Source of the DNA: Saururus chinensis
Lineage: Eukaryota; Streptophyta; Magnoliopsida; Piperales; Saururaceae
Length of the DNA: 64,000 nt
NCBI GenBank assembly: GCA_035235625.1
Contig: CP141140.1
Location: forward strand, 15,396,685 to 15,460,684
Direction of reading: 5' to 3'
Below are positions 28,972 to 40,397 of this stretch, in pieces; the stretch's first letter is position 1; each line of letters opens with the position of its first letter. The translations under genes were made by a program, and so were the position numbers. Below the pieces are notes generated by a model. It was not told where the DNA came from, made no database searches, and saw nothing but the letters and a program-made list of their open reading frames with translations.

Positions 28972-29413
28972 GGTGAGCTGGTTGAGCTAAACATGGGATC
29001 CAAATCTCATGGACTGAAATGAGGTATTGGGAGAGCCAATCATGTTTTAACAAATAAAAAAACTATTACTCCCAAAATACCCCTCCCTCTTCCTTTCCCA
29101 TTTGCCTCGTTCCAAACAAATATGAGAAACTCTCCAAACCCTCACCTTCTCCATAGCCACTGCAGCCACCTACCTCGCCCCCTCCACATCACCTCAACGG
29201 CTGCCCATCTCTCCATCTACCACTACAACTCCTCGCCACAACCACTCCTCTCCCTGCTAGAACCTCTCCTCTGCGTCAGCAACAACCTGCACCTCCCCTG
29301 GCACCTTTGCGCCTCATTAGTCAAAACATGATTGACTCTCATAGTGCCTCATTTCAGTCCATGAGATGTGAACCCAATGGTTTTAATTAACATGGCACAC
29401 TCGACTCACTAAA
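28972..29413. mobile_element. Non-autonomous element with ~50-bp terminal inverted repeats
   Basis: The left terminus gtgagctggttgagctaaac, and then atctcatggactgaaatgag, is mirrored on the right by ctcatttcagtccatgagat and later ggcacactcgactcac. The 330-bp interior is C-rich with an open frame (29122-29331) of no known domain. Confidence 0.65.
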
Positions 29414-29425
29414 TACAATGCCTCA

Positions 29426-29464
29426 TTGTGTGTGTGTATATATATAGAGAGAGAGAGAGAGAGA
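29426..29464. repeat. Compound microsatellite (GT)n(AT)n(AG)n
   Basis: tgtgtgtgtgt, then atatatata, then about nine AG units in succession. Confidence 0.85.
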
Positions 29465-29466
29465 CG

Positions 29467-29690
29467 AAAGAGTTTCTCATGCTCCCCTATGACAATGAGC
29501 CGAATATAACATACACATGTGAAGCCATTGATATTTAAGATTGATGACGCATATGCAAGCACACATAAGCATCAATGATACTAAAGCTAACGTGCACTAT
29601 CATGCACGCCATCAGTCTTGTGGATGCTCTCGTGCATAGCTTATGGTAGGCTCATTGTCAGTGAGGAGTAGGAAAAACTTTTCCATATAT
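29467..29690. mobile_element. MITE of the GACAATGAGCC inverted-repeat family
   Basis: gacaatgagcc at 29492-29502 is exactly mirrored by ggctcattgtc at ~29650-29660, with partial complementarity outside and inside. The interior has the cacta/acgtgcac type blocks seen in relatives at 44209-44433. Confidence 0.6.
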
Positions 29691-30458
29691 ATATACATAC
29701 ATACATGCGCGCGCGGGGGGGTGGGGGAATTAGTCTATTATTGTAGTGTAATGAAACAATTTAACAAGGAAAAACATAACTATGAAATGAGTCTCTGAAA
29801 CATAGATAGTTATTACAAAACTAATGGTAATCTTAATTTAAGCAAGTTCTTAAACAAAATAAATCAAACATCTTAGAGGGAAGGTTTTATACAAATTTTG
29901 AGAGTGGCTGTAGCATCCAGGATTTTCAAGGTAATTTTTTGATTTTTTGGCTATTTTCTATGTTTTTTTTAGAATTAATTGATGAAGAATTAGCATAGTT
30001 AGGGTTATTTATTTATTAAGAGCTTAAATTGAGTAGGGTCACCTAGTGGGGACCACTTAGGGGTGACTTGGCATAGGGGTAATTGGCAATCCCGTATCAC
30101 CACCTTCTTCTTATAAAACTAGGCTTCCCCTCTATTTAAAACCTCCTCAAGTAAACCCTAGCCATTATCTCCTTCACAAGTCCTTGGGAGAAGCTGTTAA
30201 GGCTGAAAGCATAGAGGTTCCGATGGCCGGATAAGAGGGCTTGTCGCCGAGATAGGAGGCGAGGAGGAGGAGCGTGCACGAAGGCATCACCGGAAAAGGT
30301 AGGATCCTTATTTATGAAATTCAGTTGTAGGAATAGGCTTATAGTTAAAAGTTTAATCTGTTAGATATTTAGTACTACTGTAAATATTGAAACCTGACTA
30401 TTGAAATCGGCAAGTAGTATTTTTTAGCTTGTGGTTGTTCGGTTTCATGAATATAGAA

Positions 30459-30580
30459 TTGATGTACGTAGAAGTAGTTATGGCGGTTTGAACGTATGAT
30501 AACCCTTGCTGAAGTAGCCTTGATGTACGTAGAAGTAGTTATGGCGGTTTGAACGTATGATAACCCTTGCTGAAGTAGTC
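30459..30580. repeat. 61-bp tandem duplication
   Basis: Two adjacent, essentially identical units beginning ttgatgtacgtagaagtagt. Confidence 0.9.
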
Positions 30581-30627
30581 GTTGGTTGTAGAAGGGAATT
30601 TTAGATCGGTTATATGGCCTCTGCATG

Positions 30628-30650
30628 ATATATATATATATATATATATA
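30628..30650. repeat. (AT)n microsatellite
   Basis: Uninterrupted AT dinucleotides. Confidence 0.9.
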
Positions 30651-31354
30651 AGTCTGTCTGCAACTCCCGGCCGGCGTACTTGACTGTAAGCTTAGAGGAC
30701 AATTGCGGCAAAGGGAATAGATTTGCTCGCCACGGAATGACCGGTGCCGCCCTGGCTGCCCAAGGGTCGGCTCTGGTCTGTTCTTCGATAGCACAGACGC
30801 AAAGCGGAGTCTCTGCTGCTCATTTTACATGAGACGATGAGATTTTGTTTTTGCTTCTAAACATTGTGAGAAGTGAGGAGCAGATGGGAGATTGCACTGG
30901 TGGTGCCGAAAATGCTTTTGAACGCATCTAGGGGTCAACGGAGGAAGTCCTCGGCGGTTCTGGACCTACCGGACGACTGGCGGCTCATTGGCTGTGTGCC
31001 TCTTTTTTTTCCCAGGCGTGAAGAGGCAGTGGGACAGGGTGGTTGGGGGTGGTGCTTGGCATCTCACCCCATCCCAGAAGGCCGAGGAGTGGGCGGCAGA
31101 GAAGCTCTGGCGGACCCAAGCCACCGGACCGGCGGCGGTGCTCCAGGCCACCCTCCCTGCGTCTGCATGCTTCTGGGAGAAGAAGAAGGCTCATGGGGAA
31201 GATGACCCCGTGAGGCTTTTTCCTTGCGGGCCGACCCAGGGCCTCTCCTCCTAAACCGGTCCGGTCCTGAGGATTTTTGGGCCGGTTCAGGCCAAAATAC
31301 TCTAAATTTGTATCTTGTTAAAATACTTATACAGTGTATATTTATAAATGGTAA

Positions 31355-31408
<54 letters not shown>
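31355..31408. repeat. (TAA)~18 microsatellite
   Basis: Uninterrupted TAA/AAT triplets over about 54 bp. Confidence 0.95.
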
Positions 31409-32479
31409 TAGTTAAAACCTTGCAATGGGGCATGAGGGGTTTAAATGACTAATAGTACATTCATTAATATTTTAAATATACTAATTTACCTTCAGGGTGT
31501 TGGGGGATTTCGGTAGTTCTCTAAGCATAAGACAAGAGGAATGATCGAATGATCCTCTCTTGCAAGAGGTAGAGAAGAACCTTTTTTTTTTAATGTGGGA
31601 TGACCTTCTCTTGATTAATCAAGACTACTCTTTACACTTTGAAGTGAGTAGTAGTGATTAACCAATTCTCGAAATCCTTCAATTAATTGGCAAAATGGAA
31701 GAAGTAACTGGAATTTTATTAAAATAAGAAAAAAAGAGTTGCCAGGAGAAGTGGCTACAATCTGCAAATTTAGAAAAAGAAAGAAGAAACAAAGAAACTT
31801 CTTCTGGAAGAATGAGAGCTCCCTTGTACGAATTCCTCTTCCTTCTTGAATGCTTCTGTTTGTCTTTCAACTCCTTGAACTTCTTCAAACTTCAAAAGGT
31901 CAAGGCTTTTTTGAGAATTTTGTGTGTCTTTTGGTGTGTGATGGACTTCTGGATTTCTCTTTGGAGGTTCTGTAGACTTGAGAGCCAAAAGCCCCTTCTT
32001 ATGGAATCGAAGGGGTATTTATAGGATGAGGTTTGTACGGTTAAGCAAAGTAGTGGGGTGAGTTGGAAAGGTAGTTCGTGGGAAGTGGAGAGTGAATTAG
32101 TGGGAGATGAAAAATGGGTTAGTGGGAGGGTTAGTAAGAACCGGCTTGATTAGTAGAGGAAGTGGGGAGTGTGAAGTGTGGGTTAATGGGAAGTGTGAAA
32201 GAAGATCGGGTATTATACCTTTGACTTAGTCCCCTCCACTTAATCACTCTCTTTACACATCATTATTCATTTTATCTTTTTTTTTTACAAAACTTATTGT
32301 GGGGTCCACGAATGTCACTTAGCCTTTTGGTTTTATGGCTATTTCGGTGTAAGACTTATGGGGTCCCTCATAGCCCTTTGCAATTTAGATTTTTTTTTTT
32401 ATGTGGCCTGTGAGGCTTATAAAACCTTTCTTAGTCGTTTAATTTTGAGTGTGAAGAGGCCCTATGAGGTTCTCTCATA

Positions 32480-32985
32480 ATATATTTTTTTTATTGGAAG
32501 TTTTAATCTATTCCTACATGTATAGGATTAGATTTTGCCTCCTCATTTTTTTTTGTTAAAAGCCTTAGTCCATTCCTACGTGTGTAGGATTAGATTTTGC
32601 CTCATAATTTTTTTTTCTTTGGACTTTGTCCACTTCAAAGACTTTGTCCATTTAAAAATTTGGTCTCACTCAGAGCTAGTCAAGCTGTGAAATCTTGGCC
32701 ATTAGATTTTGATGAATTTTTTCTTTTGGACTTTATCCGATTTTGAGATTTTGTCCATTTTGAAAATTAAGTATCATCCAGAGCTAGTTAAGCTCTGAAC
32801 TCTTACTTTTGAATTTAAAATTTTTTTTTTACACATTACTACGTGCGTAACATTAGAATATGTTTCATATTTTTTTTCTTTGGACTTTGTCGAATTTGGA
32901 GGCTTTGTCCATTTTGAAAATTTAGACTTATCTGGAGCTAGTCAAGCTCCGAGATCTTTGCAATTGAATTTTGATTTGATTTGAA
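32480..32985 (+). repeat. Diverged tandem units with TTTGGACTTTGTCC motif
   Basis: The order ttctttggactttgtc, attttga-a, (c/a)tc-agagctagt(c/t)aagct and then a T-rich tract occurs three times (about 32620, 32725 and 32877). A cattcctac(a/g)tg(t)(a/g)taggattaga motif is duplicated upstream (32512 and 32572). Confidence 0.65.
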
Positions 32986-33129
32986 TTTTTTTTTATGTCA
33001 ACACAGGGGTGATTAGGGGTTAATGAACGGTGTGAGAACATATTCATTAATTTGAGCGAACGTGTGACATAAATAAATTATTTTGGATTGTGCTTATTTT
33101 ATGCGGAACCTTGAGCTATAGAGTCTTAG

Positions 33130-33470
33130 GTTCCTTAGAATTTTATCTGAAAAGTCTGCAAAGACTTATTTTTCCCACAGTTGGGGAATGGTGGAGATTG
33201 CGATACGCTTCTCCATCGCCACGACGGTTTGGGTATTGACCAGAAGGTCTTTACCACGGGTCTCCCGCAGGTCTTCCTAGGACCATATAGTGCGTACAAA
33301 AAGCGGAGTTACATAAGCATCATGGAAGGCTTGTGTTTCTTACCAATCTGTGTCCATGAACACAGTTGGGATCCATCCCTTCAGACTCGTGGCAGGCTAT
33401 TGAGAACCCTGAGGGTTTGGGTCAAGTTACTATTAAGCAGTCTACTCTAAGGTTGGAGTCTGATATTAAG
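33130..33470 (+). repeat. Dispersed repeat, inverted partner of 10860-11260
   Basis: It matches the complement of 10860-11260 in block order, as described there. The open frame at 33181-33450 belongs to the repeat and is not a credible gene. Confidence 0.6.
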
Positions 33471-34857
33471 AGTTGTTGCAAAGATTAACTTCTGCATCAG
33501 TTTTGTATTACTTTGGTGGTTTAGTCTCTGATATTGAGGCTTTTAACACTTTGAAAATGGGTCAAGGACTTGTTTTTAACAGAGCTAGATATCATTAGAA
33601 TAAAAAAAATTCAATGGCTTATGAATGATAATTAAAAACCAAAGCTTAGTCCCTTACTGGGTTTTATAAACTTGTTTGATCCTATTGAGTATAAGTGGGT
33701 ATACTCATGCATTTTCGTGATGCAGGTACCTCAGAGGAGGAGTGGCAGAGTAGCAAAGTAGCTGGATTCGTGGAGCGGGAACTCACTGCTTCAGAGTAGG
33801 ATTTGCTTTATTTTAGTAGATTGTAATAAGGCACAAGAGTTACCATTACATACTTTATTTGTTATTCTTTATTAGTTATCAGATTTTGCACATGGACGAG
33901 ACCTGACTCTTTATTTAATGAATTCTATCGACTATTATGATTATTTATAGTTTGATATTATCAATATGTTGAAAAACAGTAGTCACGGATTGAGGTTTAT
34001 TTTAGTCGATGGCTTGCATGATTTGATTTGAAGAAAAAAAATTATTACTCAAATTTTTTGTTGCATTTACTTCAAAAATATTATTTAGAAAACCCCGGCC
34101 GTGACCGTGGTCATCATCACTCTTTGGAGCATACAATAGAGGTTGTACCCATTGGAGTTGGAGTCTTGTATCCTCAATATGCAAAATATTAACACCTTTG
34201 TTTTCCTCTTTGTGGTTAAAGTAATTAATTTTAAAAAACTAAATGGAGTTGTTAACATGGGATGGAGGAAGTATTAGCCCACATATGAATCCATATACAA
34301 CTCTCACTTGAGATCCCACCAACCATTGTTTTAAAACTGGGACCGGCCAGTCAGACCGGACACAAAAGCGAAAATGGGTTAGGCCATCAAGGTTATCGAG
34401 ATCCGGCTAGCTAACTAGTATATCTTAAATGGGCCGACCTTAGTCAATCTGTGGCATTCTCCTTTCTTCCTGGAAAAGTGAAGACCCTTTTCCTCTAGTC
34501 TCTTGTCCTCCTAATCCCTTGGAAAGTGAAAACCTTATTGCTCCACCTCCAAATAGAATATTTTTGTCTCGACTCACCGCCTTTCATCGAAAGGTGCCTA
34601 AATTGTCATGCCAAGGCAGGCTTGAAGATTGCATTGATCACATGTTTGTAACTTTTACTTCATGAAAAAATGTCTCCTTTTAGATTTCTCCGATTTTTTT
34701 GTGGTTTGGAATTATGGAAGATTTTCAAGAATAGCTATGGGCAATGAGTTGGTGGATTAGTGGGGTTCTAATCGATATTGGCGAGGGGGATGGGAGCAAT
34801 CATGACTCTCTTTTACTAGCTCAGAAATTGCCTTTCATTTTTAGTGTTATTTTATTA

Positions 34858-35017
34858 AGGGCATATTTAGTAACCACTTTGAGAATTAAAGTAGTTTTCC
34901 TCGTGAGTTACAACAAGAGTATAAAACATCATATCACAAGAAAAACCACTTTAAAAATGAACCCTCCTTACGGAGAAGAAAGGAGGCAATTCTTAAAATG
35001 GTTGTTAAATAGGCCCT
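34858..35017. mobile_element. 160-bp MITE
   Basis: agggcatatttagtaaccac plus tttgagaatt at the left is mirrored by aattcttaaaatggttgtta and aataggccct at the right. Flanks tta / taa are consistent with a 3-bp target duplication. Confidence 0.75.
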
Positions 35018-35271
35018 AAAAGCTTGTTTGATGGGAAAATTGGAACACTTGGAGAGTCAGGAATTGGAAATTTCATATTTGATGGAGATCTACGGCTTTT
35101 CTTTCTGTAAATTGAGAGCATATTTCAATGAAGAAATGTATCATTAAGTGTCTCCTCCTTGTTCCACTCATGGTGTCGACTAGGCTATTTGTTTGTGGGA
35201 TAGTGATATTCTCACAACAAAAATATCCACAAAAACTCATACAAGAGTTTTGATTGGACTTTCAAATAAGC

Positions 35272-35671
35272 CTCACACATAGTTCACATTGGCTCACTTA
35301 TCTAGATCAATCAAAACTCATGTGTGAGTTATTGATGTGTATTTTTTTATGTAAAAATATCATTTTTTAATAGGACTAGAGGGATAGACGACGATGATGG
35401 ACTTGTTTAGTTTAGTGCTAGGGGGTGGGCCTAGTTTGCGCTCAACAGCTAGCCCGATGACCGTTTGATCAGATAATCTTCTTCTTGTGCAATATTGCAC
35501 TTTGTGATCAACAATCCGACGGTAGCCGTTGAAGTATTATCAACACCCACATCAAGATGGTTAAGGCTAAGTAGACTATGATATTTTTACATAAAAAATA
35601 CACACCAATAACTCACACGTGAATTTTGATTAGTCTAGATAAGTGAGCCCATGTGAACTATGTGTGGGGCC
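35272..35671. mobile_element. Non-autonomous element with ~95-bp inverted repeats
   Basis: The left arm (cacatagttcacat, ggctcacttatctaga, caaaactcatgtgtgagtta, ttatgtaaaaatatcat) is mirrored by the right arm (atgatatttttacataaaaa, taactcacacgtgaattttg, tctagataagtgagcccatg, tgaactatgtgtgg). A ~200-bp unpaired centre lies between. No coding capacity is present. Confidence 0.8.
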
Positions 35672-36479
35672 TACTGCTTACATACTGAAAAGGCGACAAC
35701 ATGAAGCTCCTTCTTCCCACTGTAGTGACCCATCTGCAGTGATGTTGATTGGTGACAAAGCGATAATTTAAGTTAGCAACCGGGGGTATCTTGATTTTAG
35801 ATTTTGGACAATGATCATGAAATCCCCAACCTCCAACTTTAGCGGTTTCTAAAGCGTACGGGGAAATTTTTTGCCCAATACTAGTGAGTTTTTTCTTCAA
35901 TTTCTGTTCCAGATTTGAATCATGTGCAAACAGATAGATTGGGATCAATAGAAGTTGCAATTGCCTACTTCCCTTTTAGTTTTTCCCTCATTATGTTTTT
36001 TTCCCTTTTTGATGCTTGATTTTGACTGTAAATTCGAACAGAAACATGGATCATTACGATAGGATTGTGGTTTATCCTATTGGAAAACTTCGGGAAGAGG
36101 CCCGTAGGGTTGGGATTTTAGACTCATAAGTGCACCGGTTGGGATGCATTTTTCATATTCTCTTGTTGTTTTTTAGATTGGTGCACACGCTAGCGCATGC
36201 CAATATAAATATCACTTACATTAATGTGGGCTAGCGTATATATATCACCCTCTAAAAAATAAAAGCTTCACATGAGTTACTCGTGTTCGGCACACTATGA
36301 GCAGAACATAAAATATATTTCCCACCTGCGGTTGAGCCCGCCAATTTACGTTGCGGTTGGTGCTACCAACTGCTATTAACCAACACTAACATGTGGAAGC
36401 CGATTTAATGTTTAACTACTCCGTTGAAAAATATTTTTATGAAAAAAAAAATTAGGTGTGCGACACACTCTGTGTTGTG

Positions 36480-37435
36480 TTGTAAACCCAGACCCAACTT
36501 AGGATGAAATTGACCCAAGATTAACTCCTTTTGGGTCGGGTCGGCTTGGGTATAGAAAAAAAGAACCGGCTGAATCTCGGGTCACGTCGGGTTTATCCAA
36601 TAGAATACCGGAGAACCGATCCGACCCGATATTTAACGTAAAACAAAGCGCTAATAAACCCTGGAATTAAAAATGAAAAATCTGAAACCTTTCTTTCTTC
36701 CGTTTTCTTCCCGTCTCCCCCTGCCCCCTCCCCATCCTTGTACGTTCGTCACCGCAACACCGTCTCTCACCGCGACAGTCTCCCTTCGACCGCTGCTGCT
36801 CAGCTCTCTTTGCCGTACGTACAAAATAGAGGAGGAAAAGAAAATGCGGAACTGTACTTTGCTGAGCCGTGACGGTGGCTGAGGAGTCCTCTGAATCTTC
36901 TGGCTAATGTGGGTTCTCCTTGACTTATCTTCTATTACTGGAACTTAGCCGCTGAATTTTGTTTCTTTCTCGCTCCTCTTTATTCTTGTTTAAATTTCCA
37001 ACCTTTCTTGAGGAATTGGGTTTTGGGGGTGGTTGGATTCTTGTTTTCACATGGAGTTGGTTGGAGGTTTATTCAAGTAGGAAAAAATAATATTTGTTTA
37101 CTTCGATCAGTTCCAGATTTCTTAATAGATCGGTTTTTTGTACGTCAAATAATTTGTTGATTTCATTTAGCTTTGTCAATTGATTCAACGATTTACTGAT
37201 TTACATCCATCGATTCTACGATTCAATACGGGCTCTAGAACCGACCCGACCCGACCCGATATAAGATCTCGGTTCTGAACTCGGGTTCCCGCGTATCTCG
37301 GGTTCTACCACGGGTCGGTTCGGTTCTTAGGTTCTCAAATACAATCTCGGGTCGGGGCGGTTTTAGGAATCTCGGTTCTTAGTAGGGACGGGTTGGGTCT
37401 TAGAATACCCGACTCAACCCGACCCAAGGTGCACG
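36480..37435. mobile_element. Element rich in GGGTCGG / CCGACCC repeats
   Basis: Short motifs of the form gggtcgggtcgg and gaaccgatccgacccg cluster at 36480-36640. They recur in mostly opposite orientation at 37230-37430 (accgacccgacccgaccc, cgggtcggttcggttctta). Clusters of short inverted sub-terminal motifs are typical of hAT-type elements. The interior (36670-36880) has a short open frame of unknown nature. Class is inferred only. Confidence 0.4.
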
Positions 37436-37810
37436 TGCAGGTTCATGCTTAATCGTCTAAACACTGTCGATTAGAATGGCCCTCGGCTAACAAACAAAAC
37501 TCCTGTCCATGCAGATTGAGGAATAGATAGGGGGAAGGAAAATAGGTGGTGGGTAGCTCCCCGTTATCGGGACTCATTGTTTTGGTTTTTTCCAATTCAA
37601 AATCAGGTTCAGACAATTCGGTTGGTCCAGACACTAATTTCTAGACGCAGCCGAGAAAAGATAAAATAAGGTCAGAGCAGGTATTTCCTTTTTTTTTTTT
37701 GGTTTCTGGGAGTGCTTAAACTGCAAGAAGCCCATCATCAAAGACCGTAACTCTGTCTGGGATAAGAGATTTTGTTGATTTGGTTCTTCAGCTGTGTGGG
37801 AACTGAATTA

Positions 37811-38024
37811 TGGAATCATCACTGTTGCAATCAAAGTAAGCAGAAGATCCTTATCCTACTCTCCTTCATTGCATGGGGATGGCCTATTTTTAGAGTTCTT
37901 TACATTTTATTTTTCACTCGATTGAGATGTTGGAATGGTAAGGATGTTTTTTTTTAATGTTATGTATTGCAGAAGTGAATTGCAAGAGGAAGTTATCAAG
38001 GTTTTAAACTTACCTTTGCTGGTA

Positions 38025-38057
<33 letters not shown>

Positions 38058-40397
38058 TTTTTTTTTTTTTCATTATATCGCGTTTGTATTGGCCTGTGTA
38101 CTATTAGATAAATATTAGGTGATGATATACATCACTGATAGCTAATTTATAGGCTTTTAAACAGTAAATGTTCTGATCCTTTTTTTCTCCTTTGTACTAA
38201 TGTCTGCATACAGAAATTGCAAATATCCGTTATGAAGAGGGTTATGCTAGGATTTTTCTGGGTCCTCCTTCATCTAGTAGTCAGCACTGTGCATCTGGTG
38301 ACCCGTACAACTCATAGTATCGAAAGCTACCTAATCTCAATTGCACAACCGGACAAGTATAATCAACTTCATTTAAATAAGTTAAGGTACCTGGCTGTGG
38401 TGGTGGACAGTGAGGAAGCTCTTTGTATCTCGAAAGTTGTTGAGCTCCTGTGCTGCTTGTCTGCTATTGGTGTTAAGCATGTCTGTCTTTATGATGCTGA
38501 AGGTATCATTTTGCTTGATTTAACGTCAAACCATTTATAGAACTTAAAATCATGGCCTTGTCGCATCTAGGTTTTATTTATTTTGGTGGAATCACTGTTA
38601 TTTAGCAGTTTTGATAGAGTTTTATTGATGTACTGCAGAAAATTTAAGCCTTCCTATGGGACATAGGCAAGTCCTTTTGTCGGGGTCCATCAATTTTCAA
38701 ACAATAAAGCGGACTAGTATTTTCCTGCCTTATGCAATGATTTGATGGGGACCTTGCTTACCTTTGGATGTGTTTTTGATAATTTTAACAGATAACTGCA
38801 CATGCTTCTATAAAGGAGGCCTTTTATTTATTGGTGTCATATGTTTTGTACTAGAGTTATTAATTCCTATTGTTATTTGTTAGTCTTACATTTTATTTGT
38901 TGTGTCAGGAGTATTGAAGAAAAACAAGGAAGTACTTTTGAAGAATGTGCATGATATGAGACTTTGGCAGGTGAGATTCTCATTTTGAACTTTTGATTCT
39001 TGCATAGCCCAAATGTTTATTTTATTGTGCAAGCTTTTGTTCGAGTAGTCTGGTGGCCCCATAATGGTGTGAGGAGTTCATGTCCATACTTAGTCTGCCC
39101 CCATTGTTTTATTCCTCGGTGTTAAACATACAGCACTGATTGTTGGCTTCATGTGAGGTAGTCCATATGAAACAGACAGCCAACACCCAACGAGTCTGAT
39201 GGGCAAGGGAGGTCTTGTCTTCTGACATATTTTTCGTCCCCCTTTGCCAGTTTGATTAACCCTTCACAGTTCAATTTGGAATGAGAAATGGGGAAGAGTA
39301 AATTTCCAACAAATTCTAGTATTTTGGTGTAGGGAACGGATGAGAACGATGCACATAAAGAGAAGATGGCCTTAGAGTTGCTTTGCTTCTCAAATGGAAA
39401 AGAAGCCGCAGCTAAAGCAGCCAGCTTTCTCTATTCTCAGCATTTGCAAGGCAGCCATTTCAGTAATGATCTAAAAGATCCAACTTTCACAGAAGATGAC
39501 ATGAACAGGGCACTTAAAGCTGTCGGTATGCTAGTATTTGACAAGTGCTGAATTATTGTCATTTTCTTACTCCTTTTGTCAATTTTAAGTAAGTCCTTCT
39601 TTTTATCTGTTGGTTAGGATGTTGGGGCCCAGAACCTGATCTTCTTCTTATATATGGAGAAGCCAGATGCCATTTAGGATTTCCGGCCTGGAGACTTCGA
39701 TATACAGAGATTGTGTGAGCTATATTCTGCATCATATGTTTTAAGTGTTTTAATTTATTTATTCATTATAATCCAAAGGTAGTGCAATTAAACTCGTTAT
39801 GCTATAAAAAGAGATTCATTATCGAATAAGATGCCTTGATTATAATACGTGGACAAAGTTACATCTCCATTGCAATAGATGGATTGCAATATTTAAGAGG
39901 TTTTAATCTGGTTTGAGAGTGTATCATTTTAGTGTTCACATTTTACATGGGAGCCAACTCTACAGCTGAAGCTAATCAAAGCCGGCATTTGGTGACATCT
40001 TTAGACATATGATGATCACATACTATCTATAGGGATCATGACGGGTGCAACTTTTTTCCTTTGTTGGTTTTCTACTTCGGAAACCTTTTCTATATTCATA
40101 GAACCTTCTCATGAAGTGTAGGATATACGAAAACAAAGTTGAAGATGGTAGTGTTTATATATGGAACTGGTTTGTCAAACTGAGATTCTTGTGGAGTGTC
40201 CATGATGTTTTCTGTTTTCCGTTTTCAAAGCAAGATTTTGGTCATCATTCATGTTGTATTTATTTATGTTCTTATACTGACCTTTCTTTAATTTTTTTAG
40301 ACATATGGGGACCCTGAGATCAATGCAATGCAGCGGTATACTAAAAGCCATTTATGAATTCACAAAGGTGCAACAGAACTATGGTAAGCCACCATGA
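37811..40397 (+). CDS. NUS1/LEW1-type subunit of dehydrodolichyl diphosphate synthase complex
   Basis: There are seven exons: 37811-37836, 37973-38000, 38214-38502, 38909-38970, 39333-39525, 39618-39714 and 40301-40397. Splice sites are GT-AG, phases close, and the product is 263 aa (plant LEW1 is about 250). The first two exons are short but keep one frame (MESSLLQSKSELQEEVIKKL) into exon 3. That exon carries a hydrophobic segment at about 27-47 (GFFWVLLHLVVSTVHLV), then LRYLAVVVDSEEA and GVKHVCLYDAEG. The C-terminal half holds EPDLLLIYGEARCHLGFPAW and RLRYTEIVHMGTL, the NgBR/NUS1/LEW1 signature within the cis-prenyltransferase fold. The subunit is non-catalytic; at the ER it pairs with a cis-prenyltransferase to make dolichol for protein glycosylation. 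The last exon ends NYG-KPP; NYG is directly followed by GTAAGC, so one more splice to a tiny exon cannot be excluded. Its 3' end is duplicated at 54201. Confidence 0.88.
38023..38070. repeat. (TC)n(TA)n(T)n tract in NUS1 intron 2
   Basis: About ten TC units, eight TA units, then a poly-T run, between exons 2 and 3. Confidence 0.85.

Larger units (their letters stand above)
29911..33960 (+). mobile_element. LTR-retrotransposon-like territory
   Basis: TGTAGCATCCAGGATTTT at 29911 resembles a gypsy LTR start (compare TGTAACGTCCCTGATATTT at 59326). Downstream lie a TATA-like ggtatttatagg (~32007), the repeat shared with 10860-11260 (33130-33470) and diverged tandem units. No gag or pol protein was recognised and internal boundaries are not resolved. 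The open frames at 30873-31254 show no known domain. Confidence 0.35.
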
